Source of the DNA: Labrenzia sp. THAF82 | Lineage (GTDB): Bacteria; Pseudomonadota; Alphaproteobacteria; Rhizobiales; Stappiaceae | Length of the DNA: 64,000 nt | Direction of reading: 5' to 3' | Assembly: GCF_009363435.1 (NCBI RefSeq) | Contig: NZ_CP045354.1 | Location: forward strand, 1,144,501 to 1,208,500 | Shown: positions 44,429-58,320 of the stretch, one piece after another | Layout: each line of letters opens with the position of its first letter | Position numbering within the stretch: the stretch's first letter is position 1 | The notes under the pieces: model-generated | Seen by the model: only the letters and a program-made list of their open reading frames with translations | Told to the model about the DNA's origin: nothing | Database searches by the model: none | Translations under genes and position numbers: made by a program

Positions 44429-44880
44429 GCCTGGTCGAAAGCACAATTGCAGCGCTCGGGCCATGGAGCTGGTTCGTTCTTGGCCTGTTTCTACTCGGGT
44501 TGGAAATCCTGGCGCCCGGTACGATTTTCCTTTGGTTCGGCCTGTCGGCGCTGGTCGTTGGGGTCGTATCGCTCCTTTTTGATTTTGCCTGGCAGGTCGA
44601 TGTCGGACTGTTTCTGGTGCTGTCGTTGGCCAGCCTGTTGATCGGCAGGCGCTTGATGAGAAACCTGGCTTCAGAAAAGGGAGACCCGGGTCTCAACCAA
44701 CGCGGCAGCCGGTATATCGGCAGAGAATTCACACTGGCTGCGCCACTGAATGAAGGCGCCGGCAAGTTATCCATCGACGATACGATCTGGCGGATTACGG
44801 GTCCCGATTTACCGGCAGGAACAAAAGTGCGCGTTGATTCGATCGACGGCGCTCGCCTAGTTGTTTCACCAGCTGAGTGA
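44425..44880 (+). CDS. NfeD-like membrane protein
   Basis: A 151-residue NfeD-family partner of the SPFH protein: two or three hydrophobic segments in residues 1-75 (GLFLLGLEILAPGTIFLWFG) and a small OB-fold-like domain at the end (GREFTLAAPLNEGAGKLSI; PAGTKVRVDSIDGARLVV). It has no serine-protease domain, so it is the short form. The 4-base overlap with the SPFH gene indicates coupled translation and a membrane complex. Confidence 0.9.
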   Translation: MSLVESTIAALGPWSWFVLGLFLLGLEILAPGTIFLWFGLSALVVGVVSLLFDFAWQVDVGLFLVLSLASLLIGRRLMRNLASEKGDPGLNQRGSRYIGREFTLAAPLNEGAGKLSIDDTIWRITGPDLPAGTKVRVDSIDGARLVVSPAE

Positions 44881-44924
44881 ACTTGTGCTTCCCGGTCAGT
44901 TTGCCGAGGCTTGTTTTCAAAGAC

Positions 44925-45782
44925 TCAGGGCTTATGGCCTGGCGGTATCGGTGGCTCTTCTGCCTTGAGAAGGATGCCGATGCGCCTGTTGGCGGCAAGA
45001 TATGGGTCGTTTGGAAAGAGCGGTTCGGTATCCGATTTACCGACGACTGCATAGAACTGATCGCCGGGAACACCATATTCCGCCAGGATCTGACGCGCGA
45101 TATTGGCTCTTTCGCTGGATAGATCCCAACCCGTGTAACTCGGGTTGGAAGGGATTTGGCCAGCGGTCGTGTGGCCTGTGATTTCCACGCGGTTCGGCAT
45201 CTTTGCCAGGACAGGCGCCATTTTTGCGATCAGGCGCCGTGTTGTTTCATAGGGGTACTTGGACCCTTCGCGGAACATTGATCGGCCGTCCTGGTCGACC
45301 AGCATGATGTTGAGGCCGTCTTCGGTTTCCTCAAGAATGATGTTGTTGGAGATCTCCGTAATTTCGGGCATCTCCTGCCAGGCTTGGCGCAAAGAGGCAG
45401 CCGCGGTCGCGAACTGGCGCGGTTTTTCGATTTCCGCTTCCAACGTGTCGTGCGTGTTCGCTTCCGGTCCCTGTTTGCGACGCTTTTCGTGACGCTCCGT
45501 GGCGAAGTCGGAGTCTACTTCCTGTTCGACCTGACTGATGTCCTTCATGTAATCGCGGATCGGGATGCCCTCGACCTCGATAATCCCGGTCTTGCGAGCT
45601 GAATCCTTGACGCCAAAGGCTTCACGCATCGAACCGGCGACGACTTGCAGTTTTTCCTTGTCCTGAATGGAAAAGGAAATGATCAAAACGAAGAAACAAA
45701 CAAGCAGCGACATCAAGTCAGCGAATGTGACCAGCCAATCTGGAGCGCCGCCACCGCCTTGTGCCTTTTTCTTCTTAGCCAT
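44925..45782 (-). CDS. MotB-like OmpA-family stator protein
   Basis: A 285-residue protein with the plan of a flagellar stator B subunit. A short cytoplasmic head rich in Lys is followed by one membrane helix carrying the ion-binding Asp (Asp22 in TFADLMSLLVCFFVLIISFS) and, after a long linker, a periplasmic OmpA-like peptidoglycan-binding domain (RVEITGHTTAG; WDLSSERANIARQIL). It follows the MotA-like gene by 15 bases. No other flagellar genes are in the window, so flagellar use is not certain; an MotAB-like ion channel for another purpose is possible. Confidence 0.82.
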   Translation of the reverse strand: MAKKKKAQGGGGAPDWLVTFADLMSLLVCFFVLIISFSIQDKEKLQVVAGSMREAFGVKDSARKTGIIEVEGIPIRDYMKDISQVEQEVDSDFATERHEKRRKQGPEANTHDTLEAEIEKPRQFATAAASLRQAWQEMPEITEISNNIILEETEDGLNIMLVDQDGRSMFREGSKYPYETTRRLIAKMAPVLAKMPNRVEITGHTTAGQIPSNPSYTGWDLSSERANIARQILAEYGVPGDQFYAVVGKSDTEPLFPNDPYLAANRRIGILLKAEEPPIPPGHKP

Positions 45783-45797
45783 TGTTTCCTGTCCGCG

Positions 45798-46565
45798 TTA
45801 GGCGGCTTCCGCAAGCTCGGTTCGCATCTTTTCAGGCAGATATGCCACCAACATCTCTTTGATAAGCGCTGGACTCTTTGATTCTCTGATTTGGCAAACG
45901 CCGTCGATGATCAGAGTCTGACTGAGGTCATCGACATCGAACTTTGCGTCCAACTTGTCCACCAAAGGCAGACAGATGATATTGGAAACAAGCGCACCAT
46001 AGAGCGTTGTCAGAAGCGCAACAGCCATGGAAGGACCAATGGCTGCAGGGTCGTCCATGTTGGCCAGCATCTGCACCAGACCGACAAGCGTCCCGATCAT
46101 TCCGAAGGCCGGTGCCGAATCACCAAGTGCCTTGAAAACGCGTTTTCCTTCCGACAGGCGAGAGAGTTGAAGGTCGCGTTCGCGCTCCATCGCCTCCTTG
46201 ATGAATTCCAGTTCATAGCCGTCAGCGACATATTGTACGCCTTTTGCCAGGACTGGATCGGAAACATCGACGTTTTCAAGTCCCAGAGGACCGGACTTGC
46301 GTACGATTTCGCCAAGGTTCGTAATTTCGGAGATAAGATCTCGCGGACTCGCGTTTTTTCCCGCAAGAGCAACCTTGAAGCCTGTTACGAAGGCGGCAAG
46401 GATATCCGATAGCTGAAATCGAATCAGAGTGGCGGCAAGGCCGCCACCAAGCACGATCAGGATCGACGGGATGTCGATGAATTGACCGAAGCTACCGCCC
46501 AGGAAAACGGCGGTGATCACGACGCCGAATGCACCGATTATGCCGATTAATGTCGCCAGATCCAT
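45798..46565 (-). CDS. MotA/PomA-like stator protein
   Basis: A 255-residue inner-membrane protein of the MotA/PomA group with four helices, two at the N-terminus and two near 150-205 (GMIGTLVGLVQMLANMDDPAAIGPSM). The large cytoplasmic loop holds the charged ERERDLQLSRLSEGKRVFKAL stretch. Its length is that of short PomA/MotP-like proteins, not the 285-295 of E. coli MotA. It precedes the MotB-like gene in one operon. The ATG at 46565 is preferred to 46574. Confidence 0.88.
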   Translation of the reverse strand: MDLATLIGIIGAFGVVITAVFLGGSFGQFIDIPSILIVLGGGLAATLIRFQLSDILAAFVTGFKVALAGKNASPRDLISEITNLGEIVRKSGPLGLENVDVSDPVLAKGVQYVADGYELEFIKEAMERERDLQLSRLSEGKRVFKALGDSAPAFGMIGTLVGLVQMLANMDDPAAIGPSMAVALLTTLYGALVSNIICLPLVDKLDAKFDVDDLSQTLIIDGVCQIRESKSPALIKEMLVAYLPEKMRTELAEAA

Positions 46566-46721
46566 TCTGTACACACACCAGTGTTTGTGGCGTTCAAGCC
46601 ATTGAAACTTCGGGTCAGTGTAAGTGGGTTATGGCTAATCAAATCCTAATGAACGGCAGAATGCGCGCCGGGACATTCAGTTTTTCCCGTGCGTGACGCA
46701 ATTGTGAAGGCTATTCGGGTG

Positions 46722-47735
46722 TCAGGCCGCGCCGATACGCAGCAGGTCGTGCAAGTGCACAATACCAACCGGACGACCATCCTCGACAACGAATACGGAC
46801 GTGATCGAGAGTGAGTTCACAAGTTCCAGGATAGACGCGGACAAGGTATCCGGCGTAACGGTTTTCGGCGCCGGTGTCATGATTTCACCGGCCGTTTTTT
46901 CCAGCAGGTTGGAAGCAACATGCCGGCGCAAGTCACCATCGGTAATGATGCCGACCAGCTGGCGCAGCTCATCCGTGACACCCAGAACGCCGAAGCCTCT
47001 CTGAGTCATCAGCACGATCCCCTCGCTCATCAAGGTTGAGGCCGGTGTCAGCGGCATCCGATCTTCCGAATGCATAATGTCTTTCGCGGACTTCAAACTT
47101 GCACCGAGGCGCCCACCCGGATGGAAGACCCGAAAATCCTGCGCCGTGAACCCGCGGCCTTCAAGCAATGCAACTGCCAGGGCATCGCCGATGGCCAGTT
47201 GAATAAGCGCCGATGTCGTTGGTGCGAGGCCATGAGGACATGCTTCCGTCACGCTTGGCAACTTCATCACGAGGTCCGCTGCGCGACCCAGAGTGCTGTC
47301 CTGGCGCGATGTGATGGCGACAAGAGGAACTTTAAATCGGCGGGTGTAACTGACGATACCGGCAAGTTCCTGGGTCTCACCAGACCACGACAAAGCCAGT
47401 ACGACGTCCTGATCCGTAATCATGCCAAGGTCGCCATGGCTGGCTTCGCTTGCATGCACAAAAAAGGAAGGTGTTCCGGTCGACGCCAGACTGGCGGCGA
47501 TTTTCGTGCCGATGTGACCACTTTTGCCGATTCCGGTGACGATGACGCGCCCTGGGCTCTTTCGGATCAGGTCGAAAGTCTGCTGGAAACTGGCTGAAAG
47601 CCCGTTTTTCAATGCGGCTCTAACCGCGCTCAAGCCTGCGATTTCTGTTTCCAATGTGCGTTCTGCGGAAACAAGACAATGAGACGCAATGTCATTTGTC
47701 TCTTCTGAAACGGCATCGAGCAACGGCTTGGTCAT
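46722..47735 (-). CDS. kdsD: D-arabinose 5-phosphate isomerase (KpsF/GutQ/KdsD family)
   Basis: A 337-residue enzyme converting ribulose 5-phosphate to arabinose 5-phosphate, the first step towards the lipopolysaccharide sugar Kdo. An SIS domain lies at about 40-180 (VIVTGIGKSGHIGTKIAASLASTGTPSFF; HGDLGM), followed by two CBS domains (about 205-335) that regulate activity. It matches KdsD in order and length. It is divergent from the outer-membrane barrel gene, a possible cell-envelope link. Confidence 0.92.
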   Translation of the reverse strand: MTKPLLDAVSEETNDIASHCLVSAERTLETEIAGLSAVRAALKNGLSASFQQTFDLIRKSPGRVIVTGIGKSGHIGTKIAASLASTGTPSFFVHASEASHGDLGMITDQDVVLALSWSGETQELAGIVSYTRRFKVPLVAITSRQDSTLGRAADLVMKLPSVTEACPHGLAPTTSALIQLAIGDALAVALLEGRGFTAQDFRVFHPGGRLGASLKSAKDIMHSEDRMPLTPASTLMSEGIVLMTQRGFGVLGVTDELRQLVGIITDGDLRRHVASNLLEKTAGEIMTPAPKTVTPDTLSASILELVNSLSITSVFVVEDGRPVGIVHLHDLLRIGAA

Positions 47736-47931
47736 TGAATGCAACTTTTCTTTTTCTTGAATGGTGTAGCTCTAGGCCAGTCTCTTCAGAGGATCAAGAA
47801 CCTGTGATCTTTTAAATGCATTAGAATTTGAATCTTTGTTCAAACTATCAAAATGCGAAAAAGAAACGAAGCATTAACCAACCTTCGTCAGTTTGAACGA
47901 GATCCCGACGTCGACTGGTTCTACAAGCTAT

Positions 47932-49398
47932 ATGCGCCGCATTCTGCCCCTTTTTGTCTGTTTCGCCGCGTTGCAGGTAGCACCTGCAGCTGCGCAGACT
48001 GCTGTGACGGATTTGCGCGGCAGCGGTGACCCGGCAGAAGCTCTGGATGCGGAAGACACAGCGGATCAGGCAGCAAACTCTCAATCCAACCCGACACAAG
48101 CCAACGTTTTCGCGCTTCGCCGCACCCTTAATGCAGCTGCCGCTGAAACCGGATCGACTGGTCTTGGTACCAATGGCCGGGTGACGCCGGTTCGCCCGTT
48201 TTCTGATCGGATTGCGGCTGTCGGGAGGGCTGTACCGGTTTCCGGTCCTGGACTCGACACGAGCGTATTTGGCGGCGACACGACCTTTGATGCGGCGGAC
48301 GGGATACGCCTTGGTTCGTTCACATTGGTACCGCAAGTGACGTTCATGACCGGTTATTCGGACAACACCGCCCAGTCGGCGGACGGAACCGCCGGCGGGC
48401 TTTACCGGATTTCACCGGATATCTCGCTTACCTCGGGATGGTCACGGCACCAGTTCGACGCTTCGCTGCGCGGAACCTATACAGGTTACCCTGAAAACTC
48501 CGACGACAATGACGCCTCGATATTTGCAGCCGCGAACCTGAGGCTGGATGTCAGCGAGGCGACACAGGTCACGACGGGCCTGGCTTATACGTTCACCCGT
48601 GAAGAAGATGGCAGCGCAGAATCAGCCAGCGGAACGGATAATGTTCACCAGCTCTCCGGAAGCCTCAGCGCAACGCGAAGTGTCGGTCTTCTAGCCGCAA
48701 CCGCTGCGCTTGGCGCGGACCGCAGCATCTATACTGCTGACGAAGGTGGCACCACGAACAGTGATCGCGACAATACACTTTATTCGGCAAGCCTGAGGCT
48801 CGATGCCAATACAGGCAGTGTCATTGCGCCCTTTGTGGAAGGATCGTTGTTGCTGCGCCGGTTTGAAGAAGCCTGTAACGACAGTCTTTGCGAAAACCGC
48901 GATGCAAACGGGTATGAGTTGAGAGGTGGTGTCACAATCGCTTCGGGCCCCAAAATGAATGGGGAAGTTGGCGTTGGCTGGCGGATTGAAGACATTGACG
49001 ATGATCGGTTGGACAGTTTGTCCGGTCTCGTTATCGATGGTTCGCTGGTCTGGTCTCCAAGCCGGCTCACAACCGTAACTGCAGGGCTTGGAACAAGCTT
49101 TGAGGCGACCGATATTGACGGCGCCAGCGGGTCGATTATCTATTCTGGCGATATTCGGCTTGCCCATGCATTCAGCGACCGCCTGGTCGGAGAAACAGGG
49201 GTAGGGTACAGCTATCGAACCTATGAGGGTATATCGATCGAGGAAAGTACTTTGACCGGCTTTGGCGGTGTCACATTTGCATTGACGCAAAATGTGGCGA
49301 TTACGGCTGACTACTCACATCGCCGGTTTGACAGCTCCGAAAGCGGAAGCGATTACTCGGAAAATGCGATTGAAGCCGGTCTTCGTTTCCGGCATTAA
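47932..49398 (+). CDS. Outer-membrane beta-barrel protein
   Basis: A 488-residue secreted protein with a Sec signal (MRRILPLFVCFAALQVAPAAAQ, cleaved near residue 22) and, after about 110 low-complexity residues, alternating amphipathic strands ending in AIEAGLRFRH. Repeated patterns such as GLAYTFTREEDGSAESASG fit an outer-membrane barrel of the BBP2-like group seen near exopolysaccharide genes. An aromatic C-terminal signal is not present in the usual form. An upstream TTG frame (47893) would put 13 residues before the signal, so I use 47932. It is likely a porin or export channel; the substrate is unknown. Confidence 0.75.
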   Translation: MRRILPLFVCFAALQVAPAAAQTAVTDLRGSGDPAEALDAEDTADQAANSQSNPTQANVFALRRTLNAAAAETGSTGLGTNGRVTPVRPFSDRIAAVGRAVPVSGPGLDTSVFGGDTTFDAADGIRLGSFTLVPQVTFMTGYSDNTAQSADGTAGGLYRISPDISLTSGWSRHQFDASLRGTYTGYPENSDDNDASIFAAANLRLDVSEATQVTTGLAYTFTREEDGSAESASGTDNVHQLSGSLSATRSVGLLAATAALGADRSIYTADEGGTTNSDRDNTLYSASLRLDANTGSVIAPFVEGSLLLRRFEEACNDSLCENRDANGYELRGGVTIASGPKMNGEVGVGWRIEDIDDDRLDSLSGLVIDGSLVWSPSRLTTVTAGLGTSFEATDIDGASGSIIYSGDIRLAHAFSDRLVGETGVGYSYRTYEGISIEESTLTGFGGVTFALTQNVAITADYSHRRFDSSESGSDYSENAIEAGLRFRH

Positions 49399-49475
49399 CT
49401 ATAAGCTAACCAAATAAGCAGCATTGATAGTGCCGGGGGCAGTACAACACGGACTTGGGCGTTAAGGAGGCCCTG

Positions 49476-50762
49476 ATGCGGAGCTTTGCGTGGCAAACTT
49501 CTAACGTGATCAAGACGCTGTCCCGATTCATAGCGTCGCGAACAAAACCAAACCGGTCTGCTGGAAAGCATCGGCTCACGCGGCTGTTTCTTGCAGGCGT
49601 GTTGTCGGTTTCTGCCAATACGGCATTCGCAGATGCCGGATTTGATAAGTTTGTTCGAGGTTTCTGGCCAAAAGCCCAGGCTGTAGGGATTTCCGCCAAT
49701 ACCTATAATGCCGTCTTTACCGGCATGGAGCCGGACAACGACACGCTTAGGCTGATGAGCAAGCAGTCTGAATTTGTCAAACCCATCTGGGACTATCTGG
49801 ACAGCGCTGTTTCCGACACACGGGTCGAAAAAGGCCGTGAACTGTTGCAGGAGTATGGTCCTGTCCTCAGACAGATTGAAGCTCGCTACGGCGTTGACCG
49901 GGAAGCGGTGCTGGCGATCTGGGGCATGGAAACCAACTACGGTGGTTTCATGGGACGCCACAATGTCATTCAAGCCCTGGCGACGCTTGCCTATGCTGCG
50001 CCTCGCAGAAAGAGTTTTTGGCAACGAGAGTTGCTGACCGCCCTGGCAATCGTGCAGGCAGGCCATGTTCGCTTCAAGGACATGGAAGGCTCTTGGGCCG
50101 GTGCCATGGGTCACACGCAGTTTATGCCGTCCAGCTGGAAAGCCTATGCTGCCGACTATAATGGCGATGGCCGCCGCGATATCTGGACATCGATACCCGA
50201 TGCGCTTGCCTCAACCGCGAATTATCTGAAAAAGCATGGTTGGCAGACAGGCAAGACCTGGGGGTATGAAGTGCGGCTGCCGGCAGGTTTCGACTATAAT
50301 CTTGCCGATGGCGAGAAAACGAAGACGCTCGGTGCATGGAGCAAGGCTGGCGTTCAACGGATCAATGGCAAGGGTTTTCCGCGTCCCTCGGACAAGGGCA
50401 TTCTTGTGTTGCCCGCAGGCGCTAGTGGTCCGGCATTTCTGATGCTGCGTAATTTTTACGTCATCAAGCGATACAACAACGCGACTGCTTATGCTCTGGC
50501 TGTAGGCCATCTGGCGGATCGGATCATCGGCGGTGGTCCGCTTGCCGGCGACTGGTCACGCGAGCATATGCCCCTCAACCGAACTGAAACCGCAGAACTC
50601 CAGAAACTGCTGAACAGCCGGGGATTCTCGGTCGGGACAGCGGACGGTAAAGTCGGTCCAGCGACACGTCGGGGCATCCGGGCATATCAACGTTCGCGTG
50701 GCATGATCCCGGATGGATATGCATCCGTTGTTTTGCTGGCACGTTTGAAAGTCGACAGTTAA
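49476..50762 (+). CDS. Lytic murein transglycosylase, MltB-type (SLT_2) with peptidoglycan-binding domain
   Basis: A 428-residue periplasmic enzyme that cleaves the glycan strand of peptidoglycan to give 1,6-anhydro-muropeptides. The catalytic Glu lies in AIWGMETNYGGFMGRHNV; the family blocks GAMGHTQFMPSSW and YNGDGRRDIWTSIPDALAS follow. A C-terminal PG_binding_1 domain (about 360-425, LNSRGFSVGTADGKVGPATRRGIRAYQ) anchors it to the wall. The start at 49476 has AAGGAGG ahead. A signal peptide lies near residues 25-50 (LFLAGVLSVSANTAFA). No lipobox Cys is seen, so it is a soluble relative. Confidence 0.92.
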   Translation: MRSFAWQTSNVIKTLSRFIASRTKPNRSAGKHRLTRLFLAGVLSVSANTAFADAGFDKFVRGFWPKAQAVGISANTYNAVFTGMEPDNDTLRLMSKQSEFVKPIWDYLDSAVSDTRVEKGRELLQEYGPVLRQIEARYGVDREAVLAIWGMETNYGGFMGRHNVIQALATLAYAAPRRKSFWQRELLTALAIVQAGHVRFKDMEGSWAGAMGHTQFMPSSWKAYAADYNGDGRRDIWTSIPDALASTANYLKKHGWQTGKTWGYEVRLPAGFDYNLADGEKTKTLGAWSKAGVQRINGKGFPRPSDKGILVLPAGASGPAFLMLRNFYVIKRYNNATAYALAVGHLADRIIGGGPLAGDWSREHMPLNRTETAELQKLLNSRGFSVGTADGKVGPATRRGIRAYQRSRGMIPDGYASVVLLARLKVDS

Positions 50763-50812
50763 ACTGCCGCCATCGCGCCGTCTAAGTTGACGGCGCCGGA
50801 CAGGAGGCTTCT

Positions 50813-51997
50813 TTGCGTTTTACTGGTCCGATGGCGAGAAACTGGACCCCGGCAATCCGGTCAACACGGGTTGGACTGGTCTGTGTTCTGGCTGTCCTCT
50901 TTGGTGAGGTTCCAACCGCGTTGTCGCAGTCCGCTCCAGCGGGAGAAATAGTGGTGGCGCAAAACGGACCGCTGCGCGGGTTCAATCCGTTTGCTCCACT
51001 GCAAAGGCTCTTCGGCGGAGGCGCTGAAAGACGCCGGGAGCCTCAGAAACGTGTCAAGAAACGTCCCAGAGCAACACGACCAGCAGGTGCTGCACCCAGG
51101 TTTGAAGTCTTGCCGAAAGACCCGGATGCGGGGTTGGTCCTCGTTGTTGGTGACCGGATGGCACGAGGAGTGGCTGAAGGGCTGAAGTTCACACTGGCGG
51201 AAAAACCGCAGATCAGAGTGGAGCGGATCACCGAAGACAAAGCTGGTTTCACAGGTGAAACGCCTCCGGACTGGTCAACCCAGGTTCTGTCAAAAATCAG
51301 AGGTGCAGACGTCAAGGCAGTTGTCGTCATGATCGGGCGCCGCGATCTTGGAAAAACCTTTCCCGGGGACCCGCCAATCGAATTCATGACCGCGGAATGG
51401 CTCGATACCTACCGCAATAAGGTTGAAGCGCTTGTCAGGGTGGTCAGGCAGGAGAAGAAACCGATTATCTGGGCCGGTCTTCCACCGACGAATAACGAGC
51501 TGACCAACGGTGATTTCACACAATTGAATTCGCTGTTTCAGGGAGCCGCCGCTGATCGGCGTGTTCGGTATGTCGACATCTGGGATATCTTTCTGGCGGA
51601 AGACGGCAGTTATTCCTCCTTCGGTCCGGATGTCGATGGCAAAAATGCTCGGCTTAGAACCAATGACAGAATTGGCTTCACCTGGGCAGGCTATCGAAAA
51701 GTTGCGTTCTTCGTTGAACGAGAGCTCTCACGCATTCTTGGTGGCTATGGAGGGTTGGCCTTTGAAGGCGTCGAAGACGACCCGAATTTCATCGTTTTGA
51801 CGGGGCGAACAACGTCTCCGGAAGCATTGCTCCTGGGCGGAGAGGAAGACAAGGCGATAGACCCCGACAGTGCCGCATATCGGTTTTTTGTCAAAGGCGA
51901 ACCGCTGAAACCCATGCCCGGACGCGTTGACGATCCGCGGGTTGCGGTTGAGGGTACTTCTGCTCTTTCTGAAGGGCAACGGCCAAGCGGTTCCTGA
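50813..51997 (+). CDS. DUF459/SGNH-like secreted protein without the expected catalytic residues
   Basis: A 394-residue secreted or anchored protein. The TTG start at 50813 has AGGAGG five bases upstream. A signal-like segment (about 15-40) and a basic linker (RRREPQKRVKKRPRATR) precede an SGNH-hydrolase-like fold (about 105-310). The nucleophile block reads VVGDRMARG, with Arg115 where SGNH enzymes have Ser. The Asn block reads MIGRRDLG, and the Asp-His block reads NDRIGFTWAGYRKVA with Gly288 where His belongs. It therefore looks like a pseudo-enzyme. It follows the transglycosylase by 50 bases, so it may assist cell-wall work. Confidence 0.8.
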   Translation: MRFTGPMARNWTPAIRSTRVGLVCVLAVLFGEVPTALSQSAPAGEIVVAQNGPLRGFNPFAPLQRLFGGGAERRREPQKRVKKRPRATRPAGAAPRFEVLPKDPDAGLVLVVGDRMARGVAEGLKFTLAEKPQIRVERITEDKAGFTGETPPDWSTQVLSKIRGADVKAVVVMIGRRDLGKTFPGDPPIEFMTAEWLDTYRNKVEALVRVVRQEKKPIIWAGLPPTNNELTNGDFTQLNSLFQGAAADRRVRYVDIWDIFLAEDGSYSSFGPDVDGKNARLRTNDRIGFTWAGYRKVAFFVERELSRILGGYGGLAFEGVEDDPNFIVLTGRTTSPEALLLGGEEDKAIDPDSAAYRFFVKGEPLKPMPGRVDDPRVAVEGTSALSEGQRPSGS

Positions 51998-52014
51998 GCA
52001 AAGGCGATAGTTCC

Positions 52015-52051
52015 AAAAAGGCCCGGTCAGCTGAGCAGACCGGGCCTTTTT
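52015..52051. terminator. Bidirectional terminator between DUF459 gene and gltD
   Basis: The stem AAAAAGGCCCGGTC / GACCGGGCCTTTTT with a nine-base loop has A5 and T5 tracts on the two sides, so it works for both convergent genes. Confidence 0.93.
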
Positions 52052-52068
52052 ATAAGGTCGGTAGTCGA

Positions 52069-53499
52069 TCAGCGAGGCAGATCGGTCGAACCGGTCAGGA
52101 ATTCGTCCACGGCGCGGGCTGCCTGACGGCCTTCCCGGATTGCCCAGACCACCAAAGACTGCCCTTTGCGCACGTCACCGGCAGCGAAAACCTTGTCGAG
52201 ACTGGTCTTGTAGTCGTCGGTGTTGGCCTTCACGTTGGTACGACCGTCAAGTTCCAGCTTGTCGCCGGCTTCAGCGATATAGGTCTCAAGCAAGGGGCCA
52301 GAGAATCCGATGGCAGCCAGAACCAGGTCCGCGCGGAGGATAAATTCCGTGCCTTCGATCGGCCGGCGTTTTTCATCGACGCGTGCGCATTTCACACCCG
52401 TAACCGTTCCGTCTTCGCCAACAAGGGAAAGTGTTGCGGCGGAAAACTCACGTTCAGCCCCTTCGGCCTGCGATGACGACGTACGGAATTTGGTCGGCCA
52501 ATATGGCCACACCGTCAACTTGTCTTCCTTCAGCGGTGGGATCGGACGAATATCGAGCTGAGTGACGGAAAGTGCACCTTGACGGAAAGCGGTACCGACA
52601 CAGTCGGATGCAGTATCGCCGCCGCCGATGACGACGACATGTTTGCCACCTGCCCAGATCGGCGCTTCATCGCCTTCAGGTTCGCCGCCAACGCGTCGGT
52701 TCTGCTGAACCAGATAAGGCATTGCCCAATGACAGCCTTCAAGCTCCATTCCAGTGACGCCAGGGTCGCGGGGGCGCTCAGCGCCGGCGCACAGGATCAC
52801 GGCGTCGTGGCGCTCGGTCAGTTCTTCCATGCTGACGGTCACGCCGACATTGACGCCATAATGGAACGTGACACCTTCGCCTTCCATTTGCTCGACACGG
52901 CGATCAATATAGTGTTTTTCCATCTTGAAGTCGGGAATGCCGTAGCGCAGCAATCCACCAGCGCGCGGCTCGCGCTCGTAGACATGCACCGTATGGCCCG
53001 CACGGGCGAGCTGTTGTGCAGCCGCCATGCCTGCCGGACCAGACCCGATGATGGCAACGGCCTTGCCGGTTTTTGTCGCCGACGGTTCTGGTACAATCCA
53101 GCCCTGTTCAAATCCCTTGTCAGCGATTGCCTGCTCAACACTTTTGATGTTTACCGGGATGTCTTCCAGGTTGAGCGTGCAGGCCTCTTCGCAAGGCGCG
53201 GGACAAATGCGGCCGGTGAACTCCGGGAAGTTGTTTGTCGAATGCAGGTTCCGAAGCGCGATGTCCCAGTCGCCCTGAAACACCAGGTCGTTCCAGTCGG
53301 GAATCTGGTTGTTGACCGGGCAACCGGTCGGACCGTGACAGAACGGGATGCCGCAATCCATGCAGCGTGCTGCCTGATTTGCGACTTCCTGATCGTTCAG
53401 CGGAATCGTGAACTCTTTGAAATGGCGGATACGATCTGAAGCAGGTTGATACTTCTGTTCCTGCCGATCGATTTCCAGAAAACCGGTTACCTTACCCAA
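52069..53499 (-). CDS. gltD: Glutamate synthase small (beta) subunit
   Basis: The NADPH-dependent, FAD-containing electron-input subunit of glutamate synthase, 476 residues. The N-terminal ferredoxin-like region has the cysteines [19 protein letters not shown] and [10 protein letters not shown] that ligate the 4Fe-4S centres. Two dinucleotide folds follow ([17 protein letters not shown] for FAD and [15 protein letters not shown] for NADPH). The start is TTG at 53499 ([12 protein letters not shown]), five bases after AGGAGG. A frame extending to 53529 has no support. It lies 87 bp downstream of gltB in the usual gltBD order. Confidence 0.95.
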   Translation of the reverse strand: MGKVTGFLEIDRQEQKYQPASDRIRHFKEFTIPLNDQEVANQAARCMDCGIPFCHGPTGCPVNNQIPDWNDLVFQGDWDIALRNLHSTNNFPEFTGRICPAPCEEACTLNLEDIPVNIKSVEQAIADKGFEQGWIVPEPSATKTGKAVAIIGSGPAGMAAAQQLARAGHTVHVYEREPRAGGLLRYGIPDFKMEKHYIDRRVEQMEGEGVTFHYGVNVGVTVSMEELTERHDAVILCAGAERPRDPGVTGMELEGCHWAMPYLVQQNRRVGGEPEGDEAPIWAGGKHVVVIGGGDTASDCVGTAFRQGALSVTQLDIRPIPPLKEDKLTVWPYWPTKFRTSSSQAEGAEREFSAATLSLVGEDGTVTGVKCARVDEKRRPIEGTEFILRADLVLAAIGFSGPLLETYIAEAGDKLELDGRTNVKANTDDYKTSLDKVFAAGDVRKGQSLVVWAIREGRQAARAVDEFLTGSTDLPR

Positions 53500-53586
53500 G
53501 GCGACCTCCTCAAAACGTTTCTCTTCCACATGGCGGCTCGATTGACCGCTTCAGTTGGCCAAGAGCCTGTTTGTTCAAGTGCCTGA

Positions 53587-58320
<4,734 letters not shown>

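Noticed and set aside
49395..50114. A 239-codon minus-strand frame over the transglycosylase gene
   Set aside because: The plus-strand frame has the MltB active site and a strong ribosome site. The reverse frame has neither.
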